Source: Motacilla alba alba
Lineage: Eukaryota > Chordata > Aves > Passeriformes > Motacillidae
DNA length: 64,000 nt
Direction: 5' to 3'
Assembly (NCBI RefSeq): GCF_015832195.1
Contig: NC_052017.1
Location: 65,783,801-65,847,800 of the forward strand
Shown here one piece after another: positions 36,301 to 47,514 of the stretch. Positions within the stretch are counted from its first letter, which is position 1; the number at the start of each line of letters is the position of its first letter. The translations under genes and the position numbers were made by a program. Under the pieces are notes generated by a model. It saw nothing but the letters and a program-made list of their open reading frames with translations, ran no database searches and was not told the DNA's origin.

Positions 36301-37740
36301 AGGACTAATATTAGAAGTGGGGAACGCTAAATGAAATTCACAGGAGCTTGGTGTAATGAATTAGATAAAGAACATGGGTTATGTCAACTTAAAAGTGATT
36401 CCAAAGCACAGGCTTTGAACATTTTAGTACAAGTCCCTGAGTTTTACCCACAGTGGCAGTACAACCCAAGTCTAACCTATCTGCTGCATTTTCAGATCTT
36501 CAGTCCAGCTCATTCAAACTCTCTCATAGTCCTTCAGAGACTATTTACCTCCTCTTGGAAATAAGCAGAGTACTTGGTAACACAAGCATACAGAATCCTT
36601 CATAACTTCTTACAATAACTGAGCAGCACATCAAGTAATTACAAATTAAAGAAAGGTTAGGAACTTCCCCCGCCAAAAAATTGCACCTATTTTTCCAGAT
36701 AAACATCACATAACAAATAAATATCTGATTTACTGATTAGTTTCCAAAAAATTTTTTGCCTAGTAGAAAACCATGCCAATGGAATAGCTTGATTCAACTT
36801 GGCAAAAATCATCTAATGGAGGGTACACAATTGCTACATCATAAAAAACATGTGCACTTCAATAGTAAAGTTTCTTTAATCTTTCCATCATAATTTCCTG
36901 CTTCTCATCCTTCACAATCTAACTTCAAAAGGGAGCACTAGGCACACTTTAGGACTGTGACAATCAGTGTATGTAGCTCTGATGTTCTGCTTCCAACAAG
37001 CACCATGGTGCACGGGCACTGCACAAAAAGGCATGTAAGCTGGATAGAACTATGTCCCACTAACTCAAGGGCAAACCTTCCACTGACTGCGGCAGGGCCA
37101 CACTTTATATGACCCACAGTCCCATTTAATAAGAAAATATGCCTTTTCCACTAAGAGGAAACAGCTTCCCTTCAGTATCAGTAGTTTTAAGATGATATAA
37201 GAATGGGTATGTTTGCAATTATTTGGCTTGAACTGTACACTGAGGACTAATAAACAATTACTAGCTTGGCTTAACAGTTTTCAAAAACACAAAAAAAGGT
37301 TCTGAAGAATCATAGGTTACCCAGGGAAACCTTAATGTAATTCACAGGGAAGCTTGCAATTTCTTCAGCTTAGAGTTTGAAAACGAAGTAAAACAAAGAT
37401 TTGTCATGTTTCATATTTCTGAGCCAGTATGCCTACACTCATGTGGTTTCCACCTCTGGCAGAGTGTAAAGAGGAAGTAAAATGTCAAGTTGTTTATTTC
37501 TGTGCAATTTTCTTATCTCAAAATAACACTGAGTTTGCTAAATCCAATCTGTCTTCAATAACAGACAGAGGAAATCCTTTGCTTGGCACTCTTGCTTTTA
37601 CAGAAATCTTATGATCTGGGAAGAGAGGAGTTAAATCTCTTTTGACAATTTTGTCAAAACCAAAAATGTCATCTGAAACAGCAGCCTCGCTTTCTAGGGA
37701 AATAAAAAAAATGTTTTTCTTTAGTTCAGTCCATATACTG
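33370..37740. other. Unassigned noncoding DNA
   Basis: No gene or named repeat is recognised in over 4 kb. Frames reach 104 codons (34284-34598) without recognisable features. A phrase near 37055-37095 resembles old sauropsid repeats but is too short to call. Confidence 0.5.
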
Positions 37741-37744
37741 CCTT

Positions 37745-37827
37745 TTCTTACTATTTTCTCTCTTTTTTTTTCATATTGTTTTATTGCAGATAAAAAAGAA
37801 AAGCAGAACAGACAAAAGGACACCTAG
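37745..37827 (+). other. Splice-acceptor-like site with short terminal-exon-like frame
   Basis: A pyrimidine tract (about 37751-37785) ends in TTGCAG at 37784-37789. It is followed by a short frame with residues KKEKQNRQKDT before TAG at 37825-37827. A polyadenylation-like AATAAA lies near 38047. The basic short ending could be a last exon, but I do not recognise it, no partner exon is found, and cryptic acceptors are common in introns. Confidence 0.15.
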
Positions 37828-37829
37828 AA

Positions 37830-39220
37830 ATTCACTCTTCGTGATCATAAGCTTTCACTTAATAGTGTGAGAAAAATGAATATGCTTAAATCAGCAAGTT
37901 GCTCTTTACCTCCACAGAACCATCTTCATTGTCAAGTATGTGATCAAAGTTCCCTGCCTAAAAGTCGAGAAGCCACAAGTTTTTATTAGGCACCCTAGGC
38001 CTGATTTCAAAGTATAAGAGATTCAGCTACATCTTTCTTTTTGAAAATAAATATATATTTCAGCATGTAACCCATGTCTTTCCTTTTCAAGTGTCCATTT
38101 CAGAGATTAATGAAATGTATGCATACATGAAAGTTCTCTATGCTTCCATATACTTGTTCTTAAATCATACTGCAGATTAAAGTGATATCATATTTACTTT
38201 TAAAAAGGCATTTTCAAACATATCTAATCCAAATTTGATCTATTAGTATGTTTTTCTATGTCAATACTGCATGCATTTTCAAATGCACATATAAGTACCC
38301 ACTTACCCAACCCTCTGTACTTCATGGGACAGATTTAGCTGCAGTAGGATAGAAACACAGCAGCCCCAAGGAAAAATGAAAAGAGAAAAACATTCCTTCC
38401 ATTGTTCCATTTTGATTTCAGCTCCCCTATCCAAAATACTCTATCTATCTCATGCATTTGGACAAAGAGAAGAATAAAAGCTTGCGCCTCTTCCTGAAGT
38501 CGTCCTTGGCCTTGTGGGTAACATTGTCCTTCTGACCTTTATATAGGATAGCCTCTGATGATGGTACCAAACTGTAGGACAAGGATATATAGCTCATGAT
38601 CTCACTTTTACAAACATGCCCCTTCCCACTGCGAACAACTCCCTTATAAATGACAATACAAGACTCTAAAAGGGCTGCCTAATAGAGAGAAGAGGAGCAA
38701 ACACTCTTGAGATAGCTAGCAATAAATATAAAACTGGAGGATGAAGGAAAAACTTCACAGACCAACATAGACCTTCCTTTCTGTTTAAATTCCTATCATT
38801 ATTGCAGGAGGACGATTAAATGATTCAGGATTGAATGATTCATTAGCAGAAAGGAGTTGAACATAAATGGCTATGTTCACATTTAGTGTCACTTGACATC
38901 TAGGTCAAAGATACAAAATCTGTGTAGATCACAGGTTACTTTAAAAACATTCACAGCTAAAAAGAACACTTTTAGATTAAATGAGTGTCTGTTTCCTTCT
39001 GCTCTATATCTCTATAGGGCTAACAGAAAGTGAGAGTGCCTCCCCTTGCAAACATGGAATATACTTTGATATCTGAAGACAAAATCATCCTCTTGGTTCC
39101 TACATGTTGAGACTGTAAGGCTTGTGATGTCGACAAACCAAGTTTTGCAAACCACCCACAGCCATCATGCCCATATGTGTCTGTTTTATCATCCCTCACA
39201 AACAGGCTGAATTCCTCTCA
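37830..39220. other. Unassigned noncoding DNA
   Basis: No gene or named repeat is recognised. Confidence 0.5.
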
Positions 39221-39224
39221 GTGC

Positions 39225-39610
39225 ACACAGGCAAATGAGGCACAGGGATACCCACAGTGAAATGTTTTTTACCTTTATTTAGCTACTTAATACTTAAGCG
39301 ACTTGTTTAGACCAGACACCCAGGCTCCCTCGGTATCAATGGGTGCAGATACAGGCACCTGCAGGGGGTGATTCATCTTCTTCAAAGATAGGGGTCTGAA
39401 CCAGGGCTTACAGCTGCCTTCTGGAGGTGCCTATCTCTCACGTTGACTATAGTGGGAGCCTAGATGACTAGCTGAGATTAGGTGCCTAATTTTTAGGCAG
39501 ATAAATTTTCTTGCCTGAGGTTACATGAGAAATCTGTGGCAGAACCAGGGTTTGAACCCACGTGTTCCACATCTAGCTGGTAACTAATCATTTAGTCAAA
39601 TACAGTGCTT
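39225..39610 (-). mobile_element. Old sauropsid repeat with MIR-like end
   Basis: At 39510-39570 the plus strand reads CTTGCCTGAGGTTACATGAG, then GGCAGAACCAGGGTTTGAAC. This matches the reverse complement of the MIR promoter-proximal part (cttgcccaaggtcacac...ggcagagccgggattcgaac). The latter is the tRNA-derived B-box region. To the left, 'gaggcacaggga' (39238) also resembles MIR. Between them are 'gaggtgcctatctctcacgttgactatagtgggagcctag' and 'taggtgcctaatttttaggca', wording I associate with degenerate sauropsid repeats. The two parts may be one composite element or a nested pair. Confidence 0.5.
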
Positions 39611-39661
39611 GTGTTACAAAGGTTTTGTGTGTCCACAATAGGTGAATAGGTGATTAGACAA

Positions 39662-39662
<1 letters not shown>

Positions 39663-39693
<31 letters not shown>
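39663..39693 (+). repeat. (AC)n microsatellite
   Basis: About 15 uninterrupted AC units. Confidence 0.97.
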
Positions 39694-39694
<1 letters not shown>

Positions 39695-39699
39695 AAAAA

Positions 39700-41242
39700 A
39701 GTCTAATAAATTGGTGATTAAGTCACCAACCTCTCACACACCTTAGCATATGAAACACCTATTTTAAATGTCTAAAATAGCCAATAAGAAATTTTACCTG
39801 CAGTCTGCCACCTTCCCAATAAGGGTCCTAACCGCATGGAATCTCAGGGATCTTCTGAGAATTCTGGAAAATAGTTACTAATAATTTGCTATTTATGAAG
39901 ATGGAAGGAGACATTTACATCAACACTCATAAAAACAGTGATAACAAATTGTTACGGAAGAATCACATGGAACATGCTGGAGTTCTTGGTAATCAAAAAA
40001 GTCCTCCCAACTAAATGCTGCCTTTTCTGATTAAACAAGCTCAGCAATATCCAGATACTTCAGAAGGAACCTCTTCACACATATTTAATACTCTACCCAG
40101 ATTTCTCACATTTCTGTCCAATGGAGGATGCAAAATATTACCCTGAGAAACCCAGACCAAATGGAAAGATGGACACATTTGTCTGACATGATTAGACTTA
40201 ATTCCTACAGTTTGAAGAATTCAGTAGAATCTGCAGGGATTAGTACACAATCATCCAGACTCTAAACCCAACTGGATTGTGGGCAAATGGCCAGATTTGT
40301 TCACATAAGCCTGAATCCTCTGTAAAAACAACTGAATAGTTGCATTTGTCAAATGCTTGTGTCACCGAGGAATTCTATATTTTACACCAGCTGCATATAT
40401 TGTATTTTCTATATTTCTTCATTTTACTTCTCAGCTATTTTTCCCATTTGATCAAAATATGTTGTCCTCTCAGAGAACTAATTATATTATAAAGTGGTTC
40501 AATTTGTAATTTCAGTATTCATTTATGACTCAACAACATTATTGCCTCTTATATATCATCTTTTTTGTGCATGTGTAACTCAAAATTAGGTTCATTGCTC
40601 TCTTTTCAGGTTCACAGAGATGCAAAAACCACTGAGGATAAGGAGATTTACATCAGTCTAAAAGCTAATTTGGGAGAAAACTTAGAACTCCTTCAAAACA
40701 AATCTTTGCAGAAAGAAAGTTCTTTCTGATATGCAAAACAAATTTCAAGACTTTTGTCTTGAAGCAGTGCAGATCTTATATGATATATTAATAAAGCAGG
40801 AATATTACAGAACTTGGAATCATTCACTCTGATATATTTACTGGAGACTTTGCCCTTTTGATATTTTCATACTTTATTGTGAGATACTTTCTACCCTGGC
40901 ACTTGCTCAGTCCTCAAAAAAAAACCTTCAAAACCAAAACCCCAAAACCAAAACACACAAACATACAGAATTGTTCTCTTGGAGTCTTAGTCCCATCACA
41001 CTAGGATCTGACAAAATAATTCAAAAGTGGGTACTGTAAACAGTGTGCTCTCAGAATCCCATTCACCCCAATCTGAGGCAAAAATTTAACTGCTATAAAT
41101 ATCCATTTGATATCTTTTCCTTACTAAAATATTTTCTAACTACTCTGATAGTTCTGAGGTTTTCAAAATACTAAAAGTATTTATATAGCTCCTGTAAAAC
41201 AACAGGAATTCTTAATCCTGTCCATGGATCAGGGAAGTGGCT
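39700..41242. other. Unassigned noncoding DNA
   Basis: No gene or named repeat is recognised. AAAACC-type low complexity occurs near 40917-40960. Confidence 0.5.
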
Positions 41243-41578
41243 GGGGAAGAGGGAGAGGGAGAGGGAGAGGGAGAGGGAGAGGGAGAGGGAGAGGGAGAGG
41301 GGGAGGGAGAGGGAGAGGGAGAGGGAGAGGGAGAGGGAGAGGAGAGGAGAGGAGAGGAGAGGAGAGGAGAGGAGAGGAGAAGAGAAGAGAAGAGAAGAGA
41401 AGAGAAGAGAAGAGAAGAGAAGAGAAGAGAAGAGAAGAGAAGAGAAGAGAAGAGAAGAGAAGAGAAGAGAAGAGAAGAGAAGAGAAGAGAAGAGAAGAGA
41501 AGAGAAGAGAAGAGAAGAGAAGAGAAGAGAAGAGAAGAGAAGAGAAGAGAAGAGAAGAGAAGAGAAGAGAGAAGAGAA
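41243..41578 (+). repeat. 336-nt polypurine tract of graded GGGAGA, GGAGA and AGAGA repeats
   Basis: No pyrimidine occurs on the plus strand from 41243 to 41578. The first part (about 41250-41340) is a GGGAGA hexamer array of about 15 units with one interruption near 41299-41310. Next come eight GGAGA pentamers (41341-41380) and then 38 AGAGA pentamers (41381-41570). Each unit type differs from the next by a single base. Open frames of 114-167 codons on both strands across it (glycine/arginine, arginine/glutamate/lysine, leucine/serine/phenylalanine) are pure repeat translations and not genes. The right flank to about 41635 stays purine-rich with GGAAA words. Confidence 0.98.
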
Positions 41579-41639
41579 TGAAAAAGGGAAAAAAAGGGGA
41601 AAGGAAAGGAATGAAAATAAGGAAAGGAAGAAAGAGTTC

Positions 41640-42628
41640 GAGTTCTTTGTGAAATGCTGCCATCTATGGAGTTCCAGTCGACACTGCTTTCTGTGGAGAT
41701 GTCAAGGGAAACCACAGACAGGTTACCTCACAACATGGTTAGTCCAGTAATTGACACAGTTTTTTTCATCAACAAACAGTAATATAAATTACAGCTTTGG
41801 CTATAACAGTAAGTTGGCACTAACTTCTACCACAACTATTTCTTGAATGTATAAGCAGCATTTTTAGTTATCTACTGCAAGATTTTCCTGTGATTTGTTT
41901 GGGGCATGTATTAATATCAGCACATTGTGTTGTCCAGTTTTTATTTACACTGGTTTCCCAAATTTCAAGGCATACAAGCAGAACTCTTTTCTGTTGTTCC
42001 CCATGTACATATCCCCAAGCATACTATTGCCTGCATTCTCAAAATGGACAAATAAACAGCTAATTATAATTTTTATATTTATAATTTTCTCACCTTATCT
42101 CTATTATACCTTAAAATTAATGTGTTTGACACTTTAAAAATATTGTAAACATACACATCACTCCTTTTTCCTTAGCACTTCTGCTAATGATAAGGCAGTG
42201 GCTGCACCTGTGGGTAAGAAAAGCAGACAGAAAGATGATAACTTTGAAGAGATAGAAGTATTAGGACTATTTTTCAGCTGCAACAAATAATAAGCATATC
42301 AAAAAGCCCAGTTTGGAAGCTACTCAGGTCTTCAGGAAAAAATGGTCCTCATTCAGTACTGCAAAGATCCAAATCCTCTTTATCATACTCACTAGAGGAC
42401 TAGATACAAATGAAAAGCAGGGGTCATTTTGCTTGCTTAAATTGTGATTAAGTGACATTAATCATTAAGGCAGGCACATGCATAAACAGCAGTAATTGTA
42501 GGGCTTGTGAAAATCTGGACCCCCAAAGCTATCTTGTGTTCAGAGGCTGTGATGTAAAGATGGAGAAAAAATAGTATACAAGAATTCTGAAAGATGCCTC
42601 TTTGAGACAGTGCTGCTCAGGCCTGTTT
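41640..42628. other. Unassigned noncoding DNA
   Basis: No gene or named repeat is recognised. Confidence 0.5.
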
Positions 42629-42631
42629 TAC

Positions 42632-42905
42632 AAAATCACAGAATAATAGAATCAATGAGGTTGGAAAAGACCTCTGTGATTGTCAAGCCTAACCTATGAG
42701 ATCATCAAGCCCAAACACCACCATGCCAACTAGATCATGGCACAAAATGCCATTTTGTCTTTCCTTAAACATTTCCAGGGAAGGTGACTCCACCACCTCC
42801 CTGGGCAGCCAATTCTAATGTCTAACCATGCTTCCTGTGAACAAATTCCTCCTAAAATCTGTAAATTGTCTCTTGCTTACCACAGTCTTCTCTTGCCACC
42901 CACTC
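42632..42905 (-). mobile_element. CR1 LINE 3' end (minus strand)
   Basis: The plus strand starts AAAATCACAGAATAATAGAA, the antisense CR1 tail. It continues with GAGGTTGGAAAAGACCTCTG, 'caagcccaaacaccaccatgcc', 'cctttccttaaacatttccagg', GGTGACTCCACCACCTCCCT and GGGCAGCCAATTCTAATG. This is the CR1 subfamily whose antisense 3' region reads 'tgccatgtccctaagcgccacatc...ggtgactccaccacctccctgggcag'. It is 5'-truncated and diverged. A short phrase ('atgagatcatcaagcccaa') appears partly duplicated after 'tgattgtcaagcctaacc'. Confidence 0.93.
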
Positions 42906-42909
42906 CCAC

Positions 42910-45900
42910 TTGTGAAATGTCATCAGCAGAGGCATTTCCCATGGCTGGAAAGGTATGGTAGGAATAACCCTCATTCATGCCTGCTCTGAAATACAGGGAC
43001 AGTTCAGCTCTCATCCGTGGGGGTCAGCCATATCAACGAGAAGAACAGTGGAATGAAAAATAATATCAGCCCTACATTCCCTGACAAAATATGTAGCAAA
43101 ATACTTACTTTCACATTCTCTTACTCTATCCAAATTGCTCAGTGCCAGCAAATCTTTATTATCCTAACCAGGAGTTTAGCTATCTGTAGGCAAAAGGTTG
43201 CCTCTTCCACTTTGACTTCCCCAAGTGCCTTTTTCAAGTGTTTACCATTTTTACACACTGTATTGACTCGAGAGGGTGGCACTTGTCTAGCAAACTGTGA
43301 TGGATTAATCACCCCTTGAGCATAAGTATCAGTAGACCAAGTTACTAAACCTCCCTCTGCAGGTCATTCAACAGGAAAATGTCGGAATCAGTAGAGCTTT
43401 ATTAACAATTAATTTTTTATAAGCAAAATAAGACTGTAAATGAAGTTATTTTACCTCCCAGAGAAAAACCCTGCAGAGATCAAAGATGAGACACTCCTAG
43501 AGAACTCCCAGAGGCAGAGATTGTTTTAAGAAGTTCATCCTCCTCTGTTTGACTTCCAGCTCCCAAACACATACCCTATCTCTGTACTTTAGAGTGGAGT
43601 CAGTAGCCAAATGTCCATTAGCAGCAGCCACAGCCACACTAAGCTTCTAAATTCTTTCTTCGTTGCACAGCTGCTGAGGCAGCTAGATCTGCCTAAGGCA
43701 CTTTAAAAAGTGTGGCAGCTCTACTTGTCTGGCTCTTGGTGACAGAAATTCTAAGATGGTCCTTCTGGGTTTTCCTATTTGACAGCTCACAAAGGTCATA
43801 TGAGGTGTAAAAATATTTGCCAGCCCACAACAAATGAAAGGTGTGATGATAACCACTTACTGCTTTTGGAATGTTCTTTTTTGCATTTAATTCAAGCCTC
43901 AGATAATGCTGCCCGTGTTGCAGTTGGTGTTCTATCAAGAGGCTTGGAAGGGCCCCAGTTTGTTGCATGCCACTGAAGGAACTTCTCTCTCACTGCACCC
44001 CAGTGCGGATGCAATGCCAGCATGCCAGGCTATGGCCATAGCACGGGGACAAAAGGCAGAGCTGCCAGGCTCTGCATGTGCTTTGAAGAAGAACCACAAT
44101 CCCTGGGGCTTAGTGGCCATTGGACTGAGGGCCACAACAAATGAGACAGTCTCCAATTGCTCTCCTGTCTACCTCATGCAGAAATAACAGCAAGCAGGTG
44201 GACAGGATGGGTTGCAAGCTCTAGAAGGAGATGGGAAGTGAGGCAGTAGTCTCCTTTGCTGAGGTTTAGCAGAAGTTCAGGTTTATGTCTGGGTTCATAA
44301 GCACAGCTGATCAAATGCAGCCAAGACTCTGTGAACACTCAAATGTGGTCACCTGTTCCATTATTCTCCACTGTTGAATATCAATCCCCTGTGCTGAGGA
44401 GGGTGGACCATTTGCCCACCATATATTACCCTGTAGGTGCAGAATCACTCACTGACCTGAAATGGGGCATCACCACTGACAATTTGTTTAAATAATATTG
44501 GGAGCAAGATCTTGGGAAGGGGGAACATTGCACTCACCAGCAAATAGGGATATCCATTCATGAACAAGATCATGCACAATTCATGTCTATTTGTCACCTG
44601 TCGCATTAATTATTTGGCATTTTCAATATTTTCTGTCACGAGAGGAGTCAGGACAAACTGCTGCTGAGGAAACCAATCACCACAAATGAAGCAAAGTGAA
44701 CAGATCACCAAACCTTGTTGGGAGAGAGCATCCAAATATCTGTTGAATCCCTGTATACAAGGAATCATGGATTGCTATATCTCACCACGGAGAAAGATGC
44801 CATATTTATCATCTAAGGCAGGTGAAAGATAATTTGGCCATTCTGAAGAATCTGAGATGCATACTTTTAATGAAACACATCCTTCCTGCAGCCTGTTTCC
44901 CCTGTACTGCAGAAAGACTCCAATTTCCCTGCTTCGCTGCACAGATTCAGGTTTGTTTTTATATATGTAAGCAAAGTTTCTTGGCTGACAAATCTCGCTC
45001 AGTCACTGAGGATAACTCCACATTGCCAGAATGAACCAGTAAGGTTCTTGCTGCTGAAGGTACTGTATACGACAGGGTATGTCTTATTCAAGAATTCAGA
45101 TGTCACCCACCTGCCATTAGGTACAATGCACACTTTTATAGCCAGCACAGCTGCCTGGAAGGCAGAACGAGATATGAATAACCATTTCCTAGCCCATATT
45201 CTTCAGCTGTGAGTCTTCTACATTGCTGAGCTGCTTCAGATATTAAGATAGAATAACTAAGACTGGATCACATATATGAAATGGCATCAAGCAGGAATAC
45301 TAAGTAGTAACATACGTGAATAAAAAAGTGATTGCAATAAGTATGAGCCAAATAAATTAATATTTTGCCTTGGATAGGATTCTTTATGTTTGGTAACTAT
45401 TGCTTGTGCTGAAGATATAACACATGCTGACACCAAATATCAATTCTAGGTAAATCCAATTAAGCCCAGAAGCAAAACAGCTGGATTAGCAGTTCACTGC
45501 ATAAATTATTTTTCTTCCATTTACTTTGTCTTTTTGCAAATGAGCCTTTTAACATAAAAAAATTTAGCACTCAAGTTCCCCTTTGCTTATTAATCCCAGA
45601 AGCCTAAAATGAAGAAGAAGAAAAAAAAGTATTTTTTCCTTTGTTGTTTGTGGGCATATGCTTTTCAGCTCCCTTGTATAGTCTCCCCAGATTGCAGGTA
45701 GTTTTCATTCTTTCTTGAATAATTCACTCACATTGCACTTACAATGGTGTCAGACCAAGAAATTCACTTTTTCTGTTTTTAATTTCCAGGTGATGCAGTA
45801 ATGCATGATTATTTTATATTTTATAATTTTTTTAAATTTTCTGGTTCTTTATATAATGAATATAAATCTGGTAAGGCTGGAGTTGAACATGCTTGCAAGC

Positions 45901-47450
45901 GCTTTATTCCAGTTGCAACATAGACTATACAGGAGTTGTTTTATTTGATCTCTTTTTTTCTTCCTTATTGTTTTTCTTCATTATATGGCTGTCAGCATAA
46001 AGGGCAATGTAGAGATTGGGAATCAATACATGCTACTCCTGTAGATACACAAATAATCACAAATTGTAATCATTGATTGATTTTCAGCATTCTGATAGTG
46101 ACACATTGAGTGGAAAGGACTCTGATCTCAGTTGTGCTAGAGGAAATCTAGAGCAGTGATTCACAGCTGGAATTGTAATAAAGACCTGCCCGAGAAATGC
46201 ATCATTTCAGTCAATGAAACATGTAAGGTATTATTGGGGAGAATTACTTTTCCCTTCTGCTCATGATCAGGGCTGAGACCAGCAAATGTTCGAGCAGCAG
46301 AGCCATGCTTCAGCCTCCAAGGTTGAGTGCCACTGGTTCAACTCACAGCTTCCTCCAGAGCCCATATCAGACACACTGGTCTTGCCATTACCACACTTGC
46401 CATTACCACACACATGCTTTCCTCTTCCAACCCCCTCAGAGAATATCAGTTTGAGATTCCTGCCCCTCTAATCCTTTATTTTCCAGAGACCTTTCATATC
46501 ATGCATACACAGGAGCCTAATGCCCAGCTTCCCTAGAGAACAGGTCAGCCATGGGGTATCTACAAGCACCACCCAAAGAGAGTCCCAGTCCAGGTAAAGG
46601 ATACCCACACACCAGATGTCAGACCAGTTGATGGTACACTGTCCAGACAAATATATTTTTGTAGATAACTTCATGTCTATAAATATCAAATGATGAATAG
46701 AAGACTACTAAATTATGCCTACTATTGTGAAGTGATTTTTAAAATATTGTTTCTATCATATGTCTTTACACCTATTATTCCTTTATACCTATTAAGGATC
46801 TTTAAAGGAAAAAAAAATCAGTCCTGTTTCCCTAACTGGAGTGGGAGACGAGGAAATATTTTGGCTTTGTTATAAATGCAGGAACTGAAGGTTAAAAAAT
46901 GAGGGTCATTTTTGTACAAGCTAAAAGAAGGAGAGAGACTACTGTTAACAGTATGTTCCTCTTATTTTCCAGAAGTAGGAAAACATTTCTCTTTCCTATT
47001 TTTCTTATGTAAAATACCTCCCATATAAAGACTGATACTGCTTCCACTGCCATAAGCAGTAGCTTTGTTGTGGACTTTCCTGGGAGCAGACACAGGGGCA
47101 GATTAGTCATAGATCAATTGTATAAACAGGTATTTTCTTGAGCAGATATAATTTTGGAGAGATAGCTCTGACCTGTATCAGCTGATTCCCAAAAAAAAAA
47201 TCCTTTTTCCTGAAAAACATAGTGAAAAAGTGGAAAACATTAAGTATCTATAGTGACACAAAGAAACCATTTGGCACAGAATGACATGTGAGTCTAAATT
47301 TTCAGAAATCAAAGACAAATGAAGAGTTATTAATTCTGGCAGGAAAACTTCTGTACTTGATGTGCTTTTCCAGCATTCTTGAATTTGTCTATTTGCAAGT
47401 AACTAATGCAAATCCTTTTCTTTAAAATAAATACATGGAAAAAATGCTTA
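42910..47450. other. Unassigned noncoding DNA
   Basis: No gene or named repeat is recognised in 4.5 kb. Opposing frames of 73-93 codons at 43693-44187 lie in a slightly GC-richer patch and show no known motifs. A perfect 15-bp tandem duplication of CTTGCCATTACCACA occupies 46381-46410. Confidence 0.5.
46381..46410 (+). repeat. Perfect 15-bp tandem duplication
   Basis: Two identical units CTTGCCATTACCACA lie head to tail. Confidence 0.9.
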
Positions 47451-47454
47451 CTGG

Positions 47455-47511
47455 TCATCAAATTGATGATTCTTGTGGGTCCCTTCCAAATCAGGATATT
47501 CTGTGATTCTT
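47455..47511 (+). mobile_element. Short CR1 LINE 3' terminus (plus strand)
   Basis: The words TTGATGATTCTTGTGGGTCC, CTTCCAAATCAGGATATTC and TGTGATTCTT are the extreme 3' end of a CR1 subfamily. The copy is under 60 bp and very strongly 5'-truncated. Confidence 0.85.
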
Positions 47512-47514
47512 AAC

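Noticed and set aside
38560..38590. CR1-like phrase 'gatgatggtaccaaactg'
   Set aside because: It is too short and its flanks do not continue the CR1 sequence.
39541..39575. tRNA-like B-box (GGTTTGAACCC-like)
   Set aside because: The flanks match a MIR-type SINE rather than a tRNA. There is no matching A-box or cloverleaf.
41212..41715. Open frames of 114-167 codons on both strands
   Set aside because: They are direct translations of the purine repeat (glycine/arginine, arginine/glutamate/lysine or leucine/serine runs), not genes.
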